A stretch of 64,000 nt of DNA from Trinickia fusca (GTDB lineage Bacteria > Pseudomonadota > Gammaproteobacteria > Burkholderiales > Burkholderiaceae), in NCBI RefSeq assembly GCF_003628145.1, contig NZ_RBZV01000005.1, positions 186,001 through 250,000 of the forward strand, in the 5' to 3' direction. Shown piece after piece: positions 40,360 through 48,577 of the stretch. Within the stretch, counting starts at the first letter, position 1, and every line of letters begins with the position of its first letter. A model generated the notes under the pieces. That model ran no database searches. It was given only the letters and a program-made list of their open reading frames with translations, and had not been told where the DNA came from. The position numbers and the translations under genes are program-made.

Positions 40360-41601
40360 TCATTGGAATCGCGCACAAACCAATTGATTCATATATCCCG
40401 TATCCCCGGACATGTGAGACGTGCAGCCGGCAAATACGTCACCGGATTGCTGAGACGCGGGGTTGTTGAAGACCGTACTAAGGCACGAATATGTACCACT
40501 TGGTACCACGATAGACGTTGCCGACATCGCCGCGTATCCGGGCGGGCAGTATCGCGTTGTCTCAACGCCCCACGTTTCGAGCCATTGAAGCACCTGCGTG
40601 TCCGGAATGGTGTTGAATAGCGCTGGTTGCCACACGCCGGATTTGCAAAAGATTGGACCGGTACCCGACTTGGCCATCGTGCCGTTCGGGGCGCATGCTT
40701 GGCCAGCGGCGACAATGCCATTGGGCTGGATGTAATTCCCGGCGACCGTGCCATCGGAGCTGATATCGCCCGCGCTGAGGGGCGCGGAGCTTCCCGCGGA
40801 GGTAGTCAGGACGGTGCCGCCGTCCGCTTGCAGGATGGCTTGCGAGCCCACGCTTGTCAGTTTGGTGTTGCCGACCATGACAGTAGGCGTGCCATTGGGG
40901 TTTTGAACGTCGACACCTGTGGCATTCACGTTGGCTGCGTTATCAACGTCGTGGGTGCCCATGTTCAACGCGGTTTGCATGGTATTGAGTTCGGGATGGC
41001 CCGGTACGGCGACACGGTATAGATAGGCGTTGCTCGACTGCATGTTCGTGAAGGCGAGCAACGAGGCCAAGTGCCCGCTGCCAGGGTTCGTGTAGTTGGC
41101 GAGCGGCAGTTTCCATCCGCCGTAAGCGCCGTTCGCGGTGGTGGGGCTCATCGACGCATCGCCGGCTTGATTGGCGTAAGGCACGAAGCCGCCTTGGGCC
41201 CCAGCCTGTGCGGCGATCTGCACGAGTTGTCGGGTGTTCGAGATCGGCGTGCCGCCTTGCGAGGTGACGAGCGACTGCAATTGCCCTGCTGAAGGCTGTA
41301 GCACTTGCAGTTGCCAAGTCTGGCCGAAGACGTTGGTGGGCGAGAAGCCATTGGGCAGATACCCGGCAGCGATCAGCATGGCGGGAGTGATGGTGACGGG
41401 AGCGGTGGCTGTCGCGAGCGCGGCGATGGTCGAGCCGTTGTCCTGCACGTATTGCTGAGCGGCTTTATCGAACGTGAGCATCTGGCCGGCGGTAGCCGCC
41501 GTTTGCACGTTCGCTACGCCAAGCCTGGCCCAGGTGGTGAAGCCTGCTACGCCGAGCATCGATAGCGTGAGTGCCACGATGTACCCAAGAATTGCATCCA
41601 T
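40360..41601 (-). CDS. pilV: PilV-type pilus tip adhesin, array copy 6
   Basis: 413 residues. Shared shaft, then a short linker without hexapeptide repeats (APLSAGDISSDGTVAGNYIQP) and the motif KSGTGPIFCKSGVW. The unique 89-residue tip has four Cys (TTRYCPPGY, GTYSCLST, FAGCTSH, LVCARFQ). The start at 41601 follows AAAGGAGAAAACA, a clear ribosome site; the frame extends 14 codons upstream through that site. Own operator at 41681. The linker form AGNYxQPNG is shared with copy 2. Confidence 0.88.
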   Translation of the reverse strand: MDAILGYIVALTLSMLGVAGFTTWARLGVANVQTAATAGQMLTFDKAAQQYVQDNGSTIAALATATAPVTITPAMLIAAGYLPNGFSPTNVFGQTWQLQVLQPSAGQLQSLVTSQGGTPISNTRQLVQIAAQAGAQGGFVPYANQAGDASMSPTTANGAYGGWKLPLANYTNPGSGHLASLLAFTNMQSSNAYLYRVAVPGHPELNTMQTALNMGTHDVDNAANVNATGVDVQNPNGTPTVMVGNTKLTSVGSQAILQADGGTVLTTSAGSSAPLSAGDISSDGTVAGNYIQPNGIVAAGQACAPNGTMAKSGTGPIFCKSGVWQPALFNTIPDTQVLQWLETWGVETTRYCPPGYAAMSATSIVVPSGTYSCLSTVFNNPASQQSGDVFAGCTSHMSGDTGYMNQLVCARFQ

Positions 41602-41680
41602 TGTTTTCTCCTTTGGTTGAGGGGGAATCTGCGACAACGACATCTCCTGAAGAGACGCGTATTCACAGATTCATTTGAAT

Positions 41681-41698
41681 GTATCGTTGCATTGATAC
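41681..41698 (-). promoter_or_regulatory. Operator of pilV copy 6 (site 6)
   Basis: GTATCGTTGCATTGATAC. Minus-strand -10 TATCAA inside it, -35 CAGACA 17 bases upstream. 80 bases before the start codon. Confidence 0.68.
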
Positions 41699-41816
41699 GG
41701 AAAATATACGGAAGTGTCTGAATTGTTCCGTCATGCCGTGCACCTGCGCGCACGTGACCTATGGGGAGAGCGGGGAGTGCACGCGGCGGCGTGCTCGGGA
41801 AAGGAGGGGTGACTGT

Positions 41817-41855
41817 CCTGATCGATGCGGACGATGCATTGAGGCATCGATCAGG
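41817..41855 (-). terminator. Palindrome after pilV copy 5
   Basis: CCTGATCGATGC / GCATCGATCAGG, identical to the one after copy 6, and embedded in a ~100-base intergenic block shared with 40231-40330. The 387-base gap 41602-41988 contains this palindrome and operator site 6 and nothing else recognised. Confidence 0.6.
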
Positions 41856-41988
41856 ATTACTTCAGGACATCGACCAAAGCAGGATCGTCGAGGCAGGGAG
41901 GAGTTTGAGCAGGAAGTGTCTTCGTCAGCATCGCCAGCGATGCGTCATCCAGGCGGGCATTCGATCTTGTTCTTGTCCGCGGCGCACA

Positions 41989-43197
41989 TCACTTGGCACA
42001 AACGGCGTGGGCAATGCAGGTGCCGGTGTTACCTTCGTCGCAGAAGTATCCGTTGCTCGTCGGGGCGCAGGTGCGTGGCCCGATCTCGCGTCCGTCCCCG
42101 CCGCGGCTCATGTCGCAACTTCCTCCAGTCAATGTGTACGAAGCCGGGCACGTGGCCACGCCCGACGGCTGCCAGTCACCCGACGAGACGGTAAGAGTGG
42201 TCACCGAGCCGGCAGATTGCCATACGCCCGATTGGCAGAACAACGGACCGTTGCCTGAATTGCCGATCAGCCCGTCTGACGGACAGGTGGTGCCGGCCAC
42301 AGCGTGACCATAGGGCTGAAGATATGAGGCATAAAGCATTGAGTAGTTACTGGCATTGGCATTGGTCACGACCGTGCCGTTGTCGCTTTGCAGGTAGATC
42401 TGCTGAAGCCCGCTCTGGTTGACGATCGACGCATTGCCGACGGTGACGGTGGGCGTGCCGTTACCGTTTTGCACGTTGACGCCTTGAGCATTGACGTTGG
42501 TAGCGTTGACGGTTGTAGCGTTGACGTTGTTCGCACTATCGATGTCGTGTGCCCCCATGTTCAGCGCCGTCTGCATGGTGTTGAGCTCGGGATGGCCGGG
42601 TATGGTGACACGATACAGGTAGGCGTTGGTTGATTGCACGTTGGTGAAGGCGAGCAGCGAGGCGAGGTGCCCGCTGCCAGGGTTCGCGTAGTTCGTCAGC
42701 GCCATACGCCATCCTCCATAGGCACCATTGGCGTTGGCGGGAGTCATCGACGCATCGCCGGCTTGATTGGTGTAAGGCACGAAGCCGCCTTGTGCACCGG
42801 CTTGCGCGGCGATCTGAACGAGCTGCCGAGTATTCGAGATCGGCGTGCCGCCTTGCGAGGTAACGAGCGATTGCAGTTGTCCTGCCGAAGGCTGGAGTAC
42901 CTGCAGCTGCCAAGTCTGTCCGAAGACATTGCTGGGGGAGAAGCCGTTGGGCAGATAGCCGGCAGCGATCAGCATGGCCGGGGTGACGGTGACGGGCGCG
43001 GTGGCTGTCGCGAGCGCGGCGATGGTCGAGCCGTTGTCCTGCACATACTGCTGTGCTGCTTTATCGAACGTGAGCATCTGGCCGGCGGTAGCTGCCGTTT
43101 GCACGTTCGCTACGCCGAGCCTGGCCCAGGTGGTGAAGCCTGCTACCCCGATCATCGACAGCGTGAGCGCCACGATGTACCCAAGAATTGCATCCAT
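41989..43197 (-). CDS. pilV: PilV-type pilus tip adhesin, array copy 5
   Basis: 402 residues. Shared shaft, with MALTNYANPG instead of LPLANYTNPG in one segment (as in copy 3). The linker is the shortest and most divergent (NASIVNQSGLQQIYLQSDNG, SNYSMLYASYLQPYGHA). After NSGNGPLFCQSGVW comes a 76-residue tip with about six Cys, including ATCPASYTLTGGSCDM, which resembles the copy 4 tip (AACPSGYNLTGGGYQL). AAAGGAGAAAACA precedes the start at 43197; the open frame upstream is not used by analogy. Own operator at 43277. Confidence 0.88.
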   Translation of the reverse strand: MDAILGYIVALTLSMIGVAGFTTWARLGVANVQTAATAGQMLTFDKAAQQYVQDNGSTIAALATATAPVTVTPAMLIAAGYLPNGFSPSNVFGQTWQLQVLQPSAGQLQSLVTSQGGTPISNTRQLVQIAAQAGAQGGFVPYTNQAGDASMTPANANGAYGGWRMALTNYANPGSGHLASLLAFTNVQSTNAYLYRVTIPGHPELNTMQTALNMGAHDIDSANNVNATTVNATNVNAQGVNVQNGNGTPTVTVGNASIVNQSGLQQIYLQSDNGTVVTNANASNYSMLYASYLQPYGHAVAGTTCPSDGLIGNSGNGPLFCQSGVWQSAGSVTTLTVSSGDWQPSGVATCPASYTLTGGSCDMSRGGDGREIGPRTCAPTSNGYFCDEGNTGTCIAHAVCAK

Positions 43198-43276
43198 TGT
43201 TTTCTCCTTTGGTTGAGGGTGAATCTGCGATAACGACATCTCCTGACGAGACGCGTGTTCACGAACTAATAAAAAT

Positions 43277-43294
43277 GTATCGTTGTATTGATAC
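43277..43294 (-). promoter_or_regulatory. Operator of pilV copy 5 (site 7)
   Basis: GTATCGTTGTATTGATAC. Minus-strand -10 TATCAA inside it and a good -35 TAGACA 17 bases upstream. 80 bases before the start codon. Confidence 0.7.
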
Positions 43295-43413
43295 GAAATA
43301 CAGAACGAATTGTCTAACGCATTTCGCACATGATGTGCAGTTGCACGCGTGTGACTTCCAACGAGAACGAGGAGAGCGCGCGACGGCGTGCTCGAGAAAG
43401 GAGAGGTGACTGT

Positions 43414-43452
43414 CCTGATCGACGCGTCCGATGCATTGAGGCATCGATCAGG
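43414..43452 (-). terminator. Palindrome after pilV copy 4
   Basis: CCTGATCGACGC / GCATCGATCAGG, 12-bp stem with one G-U pair, same family as the others. Confidence 0.58.
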
Positions 43453-43502
43453 GCTACTTCAGTTCATCGCCAAAGGACAAGGCGTCGAGGTATCGCTTAC
43501 CG

Positions 43503-44819
43503 CTAGCCGGAGCAGACGGCATAGGGAACGAATTGCGAGTACCCCGGGAATCCTCCCGGGTGCACAAGCCAGCCTGTATAGCGCCCCTGCGCCGGATCGA
43601 AATACGGCATGCTCACATCCGGGGCGTTTCCATCAGCATTGAACCCACTATTCGGCGCATAGTTCGTCAACTGATATCCACCGCCTGTGAGGTTATAGCC
43701 ACTCGGGCATGCAGCAACAGAGGTGTAAGGACCACTCGACGAATCGCCATAAGCTGGTGATCCAGATACCACCATCGAATTTGTCGACAAGCTTCTCCAC
43801 ATGCCCGATTGGCAAAACAGAGGGCCGGTGCCCGAGTTGGCGATCATGCCGGGCTTCTGGCAAGGCTGACCAGCTACCGCGCCGCCGGTCGGCTGAAGGT
43901 AGCTCGCATTGACGTTGCCGTTGGCGTCGACGTCACCGTTCGCCATGACGTTGCCTGCGGTAAGCGGGGCGTAGGCACTGCCGGCAGAGTTGGTCAGCAC
44001 GGTGCCGCCGTCCGCTTGCAAGACGGCTTGTGAGCCCACGCCTGCCAGCTTGGTATTGCCTATTGTGACCGTAGGAGCGCCACTGGCGTTCTGAACGTCG
44101 ACGCCTTGAGCATTCACGTTGGTGGCGTTGACGGTCGTCGCGTTGACATTGTTCGCACTGTCGATGTCGTGTGTGCCCATGTTCAACGCCGTTTGCATGG
44201 TGTTGAGCTCGGGGTGGCCTGCGACGGCGACGCGGTACAGATAGGCGTTGTTCGACTGCACGTTCGTGAAGGCGAGCAGCGAAGCAAGATGCCCGCTGCC
44301 AGGGTTCGTGTAGTTGGCGAGCGGCAGTTTCCATCCACCGTAAGCACCGTTGGCGTTGGCCGGGCTCATCGATGCATCGCCGGCTTGATTGGCGTAAGGC
44401 ACGAAGCCACCTTGCGCGCCGGCTTGTGCGGCGATCTGCACGAGTTGCCGGGTGTTCGAGATCGGCGTGCCGCCTTGCGAGGTGACGAGCGACTGTAGTT
44501 GTCCTGCCGAAGGCTGGAGCACCTGCAATTGCCAAATCTGTCCGAAGACGTTGCTGGGGGAGAAGCCGTTGGGCAGGTAGCCGGCAGCGATCAGCATGGC
44601 CGGGGTGACGGTGACGGGAGCGGTGGCTGTGGCGAGCGCGGCGATGGTCGAGCCATTGTCCTGCACGTACTGCTGGGCAGCCTTATCGAATGTCAGCATC
44701 TGGCTGGCCGTGGCGGCGGTTTGCACGTTCGCCACGCCGAGCCTGGCCCAGGTGGTAAAGCCTGCTACCCCGATCATCGATAGCGTGAGCGCCACGATGT
44801 ATCCAAGAATTGCGTCCAT
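43503..44819 (-). CDS. pilV: PilV-type pilus tip adhesin, array copy 4
   Basis: 438 residues. Shared shaft, linker with GDVDANGNVNASYLQP (one to two hexapeptides), motif NSGTGPLFCQSGMW, then the longest tip (97 residues) with AACPSGYNLTGGGYQL and ending PYAVCSG. The tip is Tyr/Gly-rich with fewer Cys than the others. No GTATC-type operator upstream; the preceding 582 bases hold a palindrome and AT-rich sequence. Confidence 0.88.
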   Translation of the reverse strand: MDAILGYIVALTLSMIGVAGFTTWARLGVANVQTAATASQMLTFDKAAQQYVQDNGSTIAALATATAPVTVTPAMLIAAGYLPNGFSPSNVFGQIWQLQVLQPSAGQLQSLVTSQGGTPISNTRQLVQIAAQAGAQGGFVPYANQAGDASMSPANANGAYGGWKLPLANYTNPGSGHLASLLAFTNVQSNNAYLYRVAVAGHPELNTMQTALNMGTHDIDSANNVNATTVNATNVNAQGVDVQNASGAPTVTIGNTKLAGVGSQAVLQADGGTVLTNSAGSAYAPLTAGNVMANGDVDANGNVNASYLQPTGGAVAGQPCQKPGMIANSGTGPLFCQSGMWRSLSTNSMVVSGSPAYGDSSSGPYTSVAACPSGYNLTGGGYQLTNYAPNSGFNADGNAPDVSMPYFDPAQGRYTGWLVHPGGFPGYSQFVPYAVCSG

Positions 44820-45401
44820 TGTTTTCTTTCCTTGTGATTGAACGAGTTCGCTTCAGCGCCTTCTGCGCCAAAACAGGAATTGATGCGGCCGCGCGCGACC
44901 CTGTGCGCGTAGCGGCGTCTTGCAAGAGAGAGAACGGAGGGGGCGCGCGAGCGTGCCGCATAAAGGTGGGCTTAGCGGGCGGACGAAATGTCCGACACCG
45001 GGGCACGAGACGGGTACGTGAGCGAGGAGGGGGACGCTATCGGAAACGCCAGCTCAAACGGAGCTTCGCGGGCGGCGTTGAGTCAACAACGCGCTGAGGC
45101 ATGCGTTCCGTCATCGATGCTTAAATTGGAGGAGCCTTTGTCGGGAAATGATGATGTCAGTATATTCGGATCGCTAATCGAATAGACGAAGGGAAAGTGA
45201 CGGCAATATAAGAGAAGAGAAATTTGATTGGTGCGCAAAAATCCTGATCGGCCGATTAACCGATCGAGGCCGATCAGGATGAGCGTGATTGCCTGCCTGT
45301 TATTGTCTCTGCGAGAAAGAGAATGTGCCGCATGAGCTAGGAATGCCGGCAACACAAAGGCCTCACTCGCAGAGCGCGTTTTTATTCCATGGGTGAACCG
45401 A
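44820..45401. other. Largest gap in the pilV array, with a 13-bp palindrome
   Basis: 582 bases without a convincing gene (a 65-codon plus-strand frame at 44988 has no support). It contains ATCCTGATCGGCC / GGCCGATCAGGAT at 45241-45280, a perfect terminator-like palindrome after copy 3, a second inverted repeat CTCTGCGAG (45307) / CTCGCAGAG (45366), and an AT-rich tract around 45120-45240. No island operator is present. Confidence 0.55.
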
Positions 45402-46676
45402 TCAGCTTATGCAGAAGTGAGTCTCATAATACGAGTCCCATGGGCTGTATGCGTAGGATTGGCCCGTCATGTACCCAAAGTCTGCCGTTCCGCCAGGGCA
45501 ACTGCAGTTGCCTGTGATGGGGTTAGGTTGGCAGTATTCTTGATAACCTGGGATCAGTATGCCGCTTGGCCAGTATTTGCGAAGGACGTATTGCCCCCCT
45601 GTCGAACCGGCCTGTTTCCAGATATGCGATTGGCAAAACAGAGGGCCATTACCCGAGTTGCCGATCATGCCGTTGGTCGGGCAGGGTTGACCGGATGCTG
45701 CCCCCCCATTTGGCTGCACGTAATTGGCGTTGACATTGCCGGAAGCGGTGACGTCGCCGGACGCCGTGATGTTGCCAGAAGAGGAGACGTCGCCGTTCGC
45801 GGCGATGCTGCCGGCGGTCAGCGGTGCATAGGCGGATCCCGTTGAGTTGGTCAATACCGTGCCGCCATCCGCTTGCAGGACGGCTTGTGAACCGACGCCG
45901 ATGAGCTTGCTGTTGCCGATCGTGACGGTGGGCGTACCGCCGGGGTTCTGAACGTCGACGCCTTGGGCATTGACGTTGTTGGCGTTGACGGTTGTCGCGT
46001 TGACGTTGTTTGCGCTATCGATGTCGTGTGCCCCCATATTCAACGCCGTTTGCATGGTGTTGAGCTCGGGGTGTCCTGCGACGGCAACGCGATATAGATA
46101 GGCGTTGTTCGATTGCACGTTGGTGAACGCAAGCAGCGAGGCGAGGTGTCCGCTGCCGGGGTTCGCGTAGTTCGTCAGTGCGATACGCCATCCTCCATAG
46201 GCACCGTTGGCGTTAGCGGGAGTCATCGACGCATCGCCGGCTTGATTGGCGTAAGGCACGAAGCCACCTTGGGCGCCGGCTTGGGCGGCGATCTGCACGA
46301 GTTGTCGGGCGTTGGAGATCGGTGTGCCGCCTTGCGAGGTGACGAGCGATTGCAGTTGTCCTGCCGCAGGCTGCAGCACTTGCAGTTGCCAGGTCTGCCC
46401 GAAGACGTTGCTGGGGGAGAAGCCGTTGGGGAGATACCCGGCGGCTATCAGCATCGCAGGCGTGACGGTGACAGGAGAAGTGGCTGTCGCGAGCGCGGCG
46501 ATGGTCGAGCCGTTGTCCTGCACGTACTGCTGAGCGGCTTTATCGAACGTCAGCATTTGACCGGCAGTGGCTGCCGTTTGTACGTTCGCTACGCCAAGCC
46601 TGGCCCAGGTAGTAAAGCCTGCTACCCCGATCATCGAAAGCGTAAGCGCGACGATGTATCCAAGAATCGCGTCCAT
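45402..46676 (-). CDS. pilV: PilV-type pilus tip adhesin, array copy 3
   Basis: 424 residues. Shared shaft (IALTNYANPG variant), linker with GDVSSSGNITASGDVTASGN (about four hexapeptides), motif NSGNGPLFCQSHIW, and a 71-residue tip with Cys in YQEYCQPNP, GNCSCPGG and HFCIS. Start at 46676. Its operator is site 8 at 46788, 112 bases upstream. Confidence 0.88.
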   Translation of the reverse strand: MDAILGYIVALTLSMIGVAGFTTWARLGVANVQTAATAGQMLTFDKAAQQYVQDNGSTIAALATATSPVTVTPAMLIAAGYLPNGFSPSNVFGQTWQLQVLQPAAGQLQSLVTSQGGTPISNARQLVQIAAQAGAQGGFVPYANQAGDASMTPANANGAYGGWRIALTNYANPGSGHLASLLAFTNVQSNNAYLYRVAVAGHPELNTMQTALNMGAHDIDSANNVNATTVNANNVNAQGVDVQNPGGTPTVTIGNSKLIGVGSQAVLQADGGTVLTNSTGSAYAPLTAGSIAANGDVSSSGNITASGDVTASGNVNANYVQPNGGAASGQPCPTNGMIGNSGNGPLFCQSHIWKQAGSTGGQYVLRKYWPSGILIPGYQEYCQPNPITGNCSCPGGTADFGYMTGQSYAYSPWDSYYETHFCIS

Positions 46677-46787
46677 TGTTTCTTTCCTTAAGTTGAGTGA
46701 CGTCTATGACGAAAAGTCTCTTGCGGAGACAGAAGGTCGATGACCGTGCCGCCGTGGACGGTGGCTCGATCAGTCGATTTAAATAAT

Positions 46788-46805
46788 GTATCGATACATC
46801 GATAC
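46788..46805 (-). promoter_or_regulatory. Operator of pilV copy 3 (site 8)
   Basis: GTATCGATACATCGATAC, the most symmetric copy. Minus-strand -10 TATCGA inside it; -35 poor. The 394-base gap 46677-47070 holds this and the palindrome at 46920 only. Confidence 0.65.
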
Positions 46806-46919
46806 AAAATACAAAGCGGTTTTTTTAACTCGCTCTCACGCGTCAGCTATTCGTGACGATGAGATGCAGTGAGGGGAGTCCGCCGCGCGTGAGTGGCGAT
46901 ACGCGGCGACTGTGAAGAT

Positions 46920-46953
46920 CCTGATCGATGCGTGTAACGCAGCATCGATCAGG
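46920..46953 (-). terminator. Palindrome after pilV copy 2
   Basis: CCTGATCGATGC / GCATCGATCAGG, 12-bp perfect stem, same sequence as after copies 5 and 6. Confidence 0.6.
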
Positions 46954-47070
46954 TTGACTTTGCGTCAGCTGACAGGCTTATTGCGTTTCGAAGAATCGGT
47001 CACGCTTGCCTGAGTGTGTTGGGGAGGCCGGTACCTCTTCCGAGGTGCTGAAATCAGCCGTGGTGTGGAC

Positions 47071-48306
47071 TTACTTGGAGCAAGAAACGACCGTCAACCC
47101 ATTTCCACCCGTGCCCCAGGGGTGATTCCCGTTGATGCCTTGCACCTCGGTAACGACGCCGAACCTAAAGTTCTGCGAATAGCAAAAGCGGTGGCCGCAT
47201 GTGATCGACCATGCGGCGTAGTCGTACCCCGGTGGATTCGGGTCGCCGTTGGCTACGCAGGCGGCATCAACCGCAGCTGCCGTGGTCGCGATATCCTGGA
47301 AGGTAGCGGCCAACGACCATACCCCAGCCTGGCAAAACACCGGCACGTTGCCCGACTTGGCAATCGAGCCGTCCGGGGCGCATGACTGGCCGACGGTGAC
47401 AGCGCCATTGGGCTGGAGGTAATTTCCGGCGACTGTACCATTGGACGTGATATCGCCCGAGTTGAGCGGGGCGTAGGCGGACCCGGCAGTGTTGGTCAGC
47501 GCGGTGCCGCCGTCGGCTTGCAGGACGGCTTGCGAACCGACGCCGATGAGCCTGCTGTTGCCGACCGTGACGGTAGGCATACCGTTGGGATTCTGAACGT
47601 CGACCCCTTGGGCATTGACGTTCGTCGCGTTGACGTTGTTCGCACTATCGATGTCTTGTGCGCCCATGTTCAGCGCGGTCTGCATCGTGTTGAGCTCGGG
47701 GTGCCCCGCCACGGCGACGCGATACAGATAGGCGTTGTTCGACTGCACGTTCGTGAAGGCGAGTAACGAGGCGAGGTGTCCGCTACCGGGGTTCGTGTAG
47801 TTGGCGAGCGGCAGTCTCCATCCACCGTAAGCACCGTTCGCGTTGGCGGGAGTCATCGACGCATCGCCGGCTTGATTGGCGTAGGGCACGAAACCACCTT
47901 GCGCGCCGGCTTGTGCGGCGATCTGCACGAGCTGCCGGGTATTGGAGATCGGTGCACCGCCTTGCGAGGTAACGAGCGATTGCAGTTGTCCTGCCAAAGG
48001 CTGCAGCACTTGCAGTTGCCACGTTTGTCCGAAGACGTTGCTGGGGGAGAAGCCGTTGGGCAGATACCCGGCAGCGATCAGCATCGCGGATGTGACGGTG
48101 ACGGGAGAAGTGGCCGTAGCGATGGTGGCGATGGTCGTGCCGTTGTCCTGCACGTACTGCTGGGCAGCCTTATCGAACGTCATCATCTGACTGGCCGTGG
48201 CGGCCGTTTGCACGTTTGCGACACCGGACCTGGCCCAGGTGGTGAACCCTGCTACCCCGATCATCGAAAGCGTGAGCGCCATGATGTACCCAAGAATTGC
48301 ATCCAT
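47071..48306 (-). CDS. pilV: PilV-type pilus tip adhesin, array copy 2
   Basis: 411 residues. Begins MDAILGYIMALTLSMIG; shared shaft, short linker (APLNSGDITSNGTVAGNYLQP, like copy 6), motif KSGNVPVFCQAGVW (the most divergent version), and an 81-residue tip with Cys in DAACVANG, SITCGHRFC and VVSCSK. The frame continues 15 codons upstream of 48306, but GAAAGAAAAG precedes the chosen ATG. No own operator, so it is probably read through from copy 1. Confidence 0.87.
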   Translation of the reverse strand: MDAILGYIMALTLSMIGVAGFTTWARSGVANVQTAATASQMMTFDKAAQQYVQDNGTTIATIATATSPVTVTSAMLIAAGYLPNGFSPSNVFGQTWQLQVLQPLAGQLQSLVTSQGGAPISNTRQLVQIAAQAGAQGGFVPYANQAGDASMTPANANGAYGGWRLPLANYTNPGSGHLASLLAFTNVQSNNAYLYRVAVAGHPELNTMQTALNMGAQDIDSANNVNATNVNAQGVDVQNPNGMPTVTVGNSRLIGVGSQAVLQADGGTALTNTAGSAYAPLNSGDITSNGTVAGNYLQPNGAVTVGQSCAPDGSIAKSGNVPVFCQAGVWSLAATFQDIATTAAAVDAACVANGDPNPPGYDYAAWSITCGHRFCYSQNFRFGVVTEVQGINGNHPWGTGGNGLTVVSCSK

Positions 48307-48484
48307 TGCTTTTCTTTCCTCTGAGAGAGCGACCTTCGCTTCGGCGAGCATTGCGCCGAAGCACTAAGCTGCGCACGGCCGCTATCGGCGGCCGATTCGA
48401 AGCAAGGAGGAAAGGTGGAGCGCGGGCAGGCGGCGAGCGCCAGGTATCAAGCCGCTTCGGAGCAATGCTTGGCTGGAAGCAACG

Positions 48485-48509
48485 GCCATTCGACGGACGA
48501 GCGAATGGC
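48485..48509 (-). terminator. Hairpin after pilV copy 1
   Basis: GCCATTCG / CGAATGGC, 8-bp perfect stem, in the 271-base gap between copies 1 and 2. Weaker than and unrelated to the other array palindromes. Confidence 0.45.
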
Positions 48510-48577
48510 GATGGGGTGGGCGTCGGCTTGAAGTACGTGCCCCCCGATAGGTTGGCCAAGTCCGGTTGATAACCGCA

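Noticed and set aside
44988-45185. 65-codon plus-strand frame in the largest pilV gap
   Set aside because: No ribosome site, no recognisable sequence and it opposes the direction of the array; I treat the region as non-coding.
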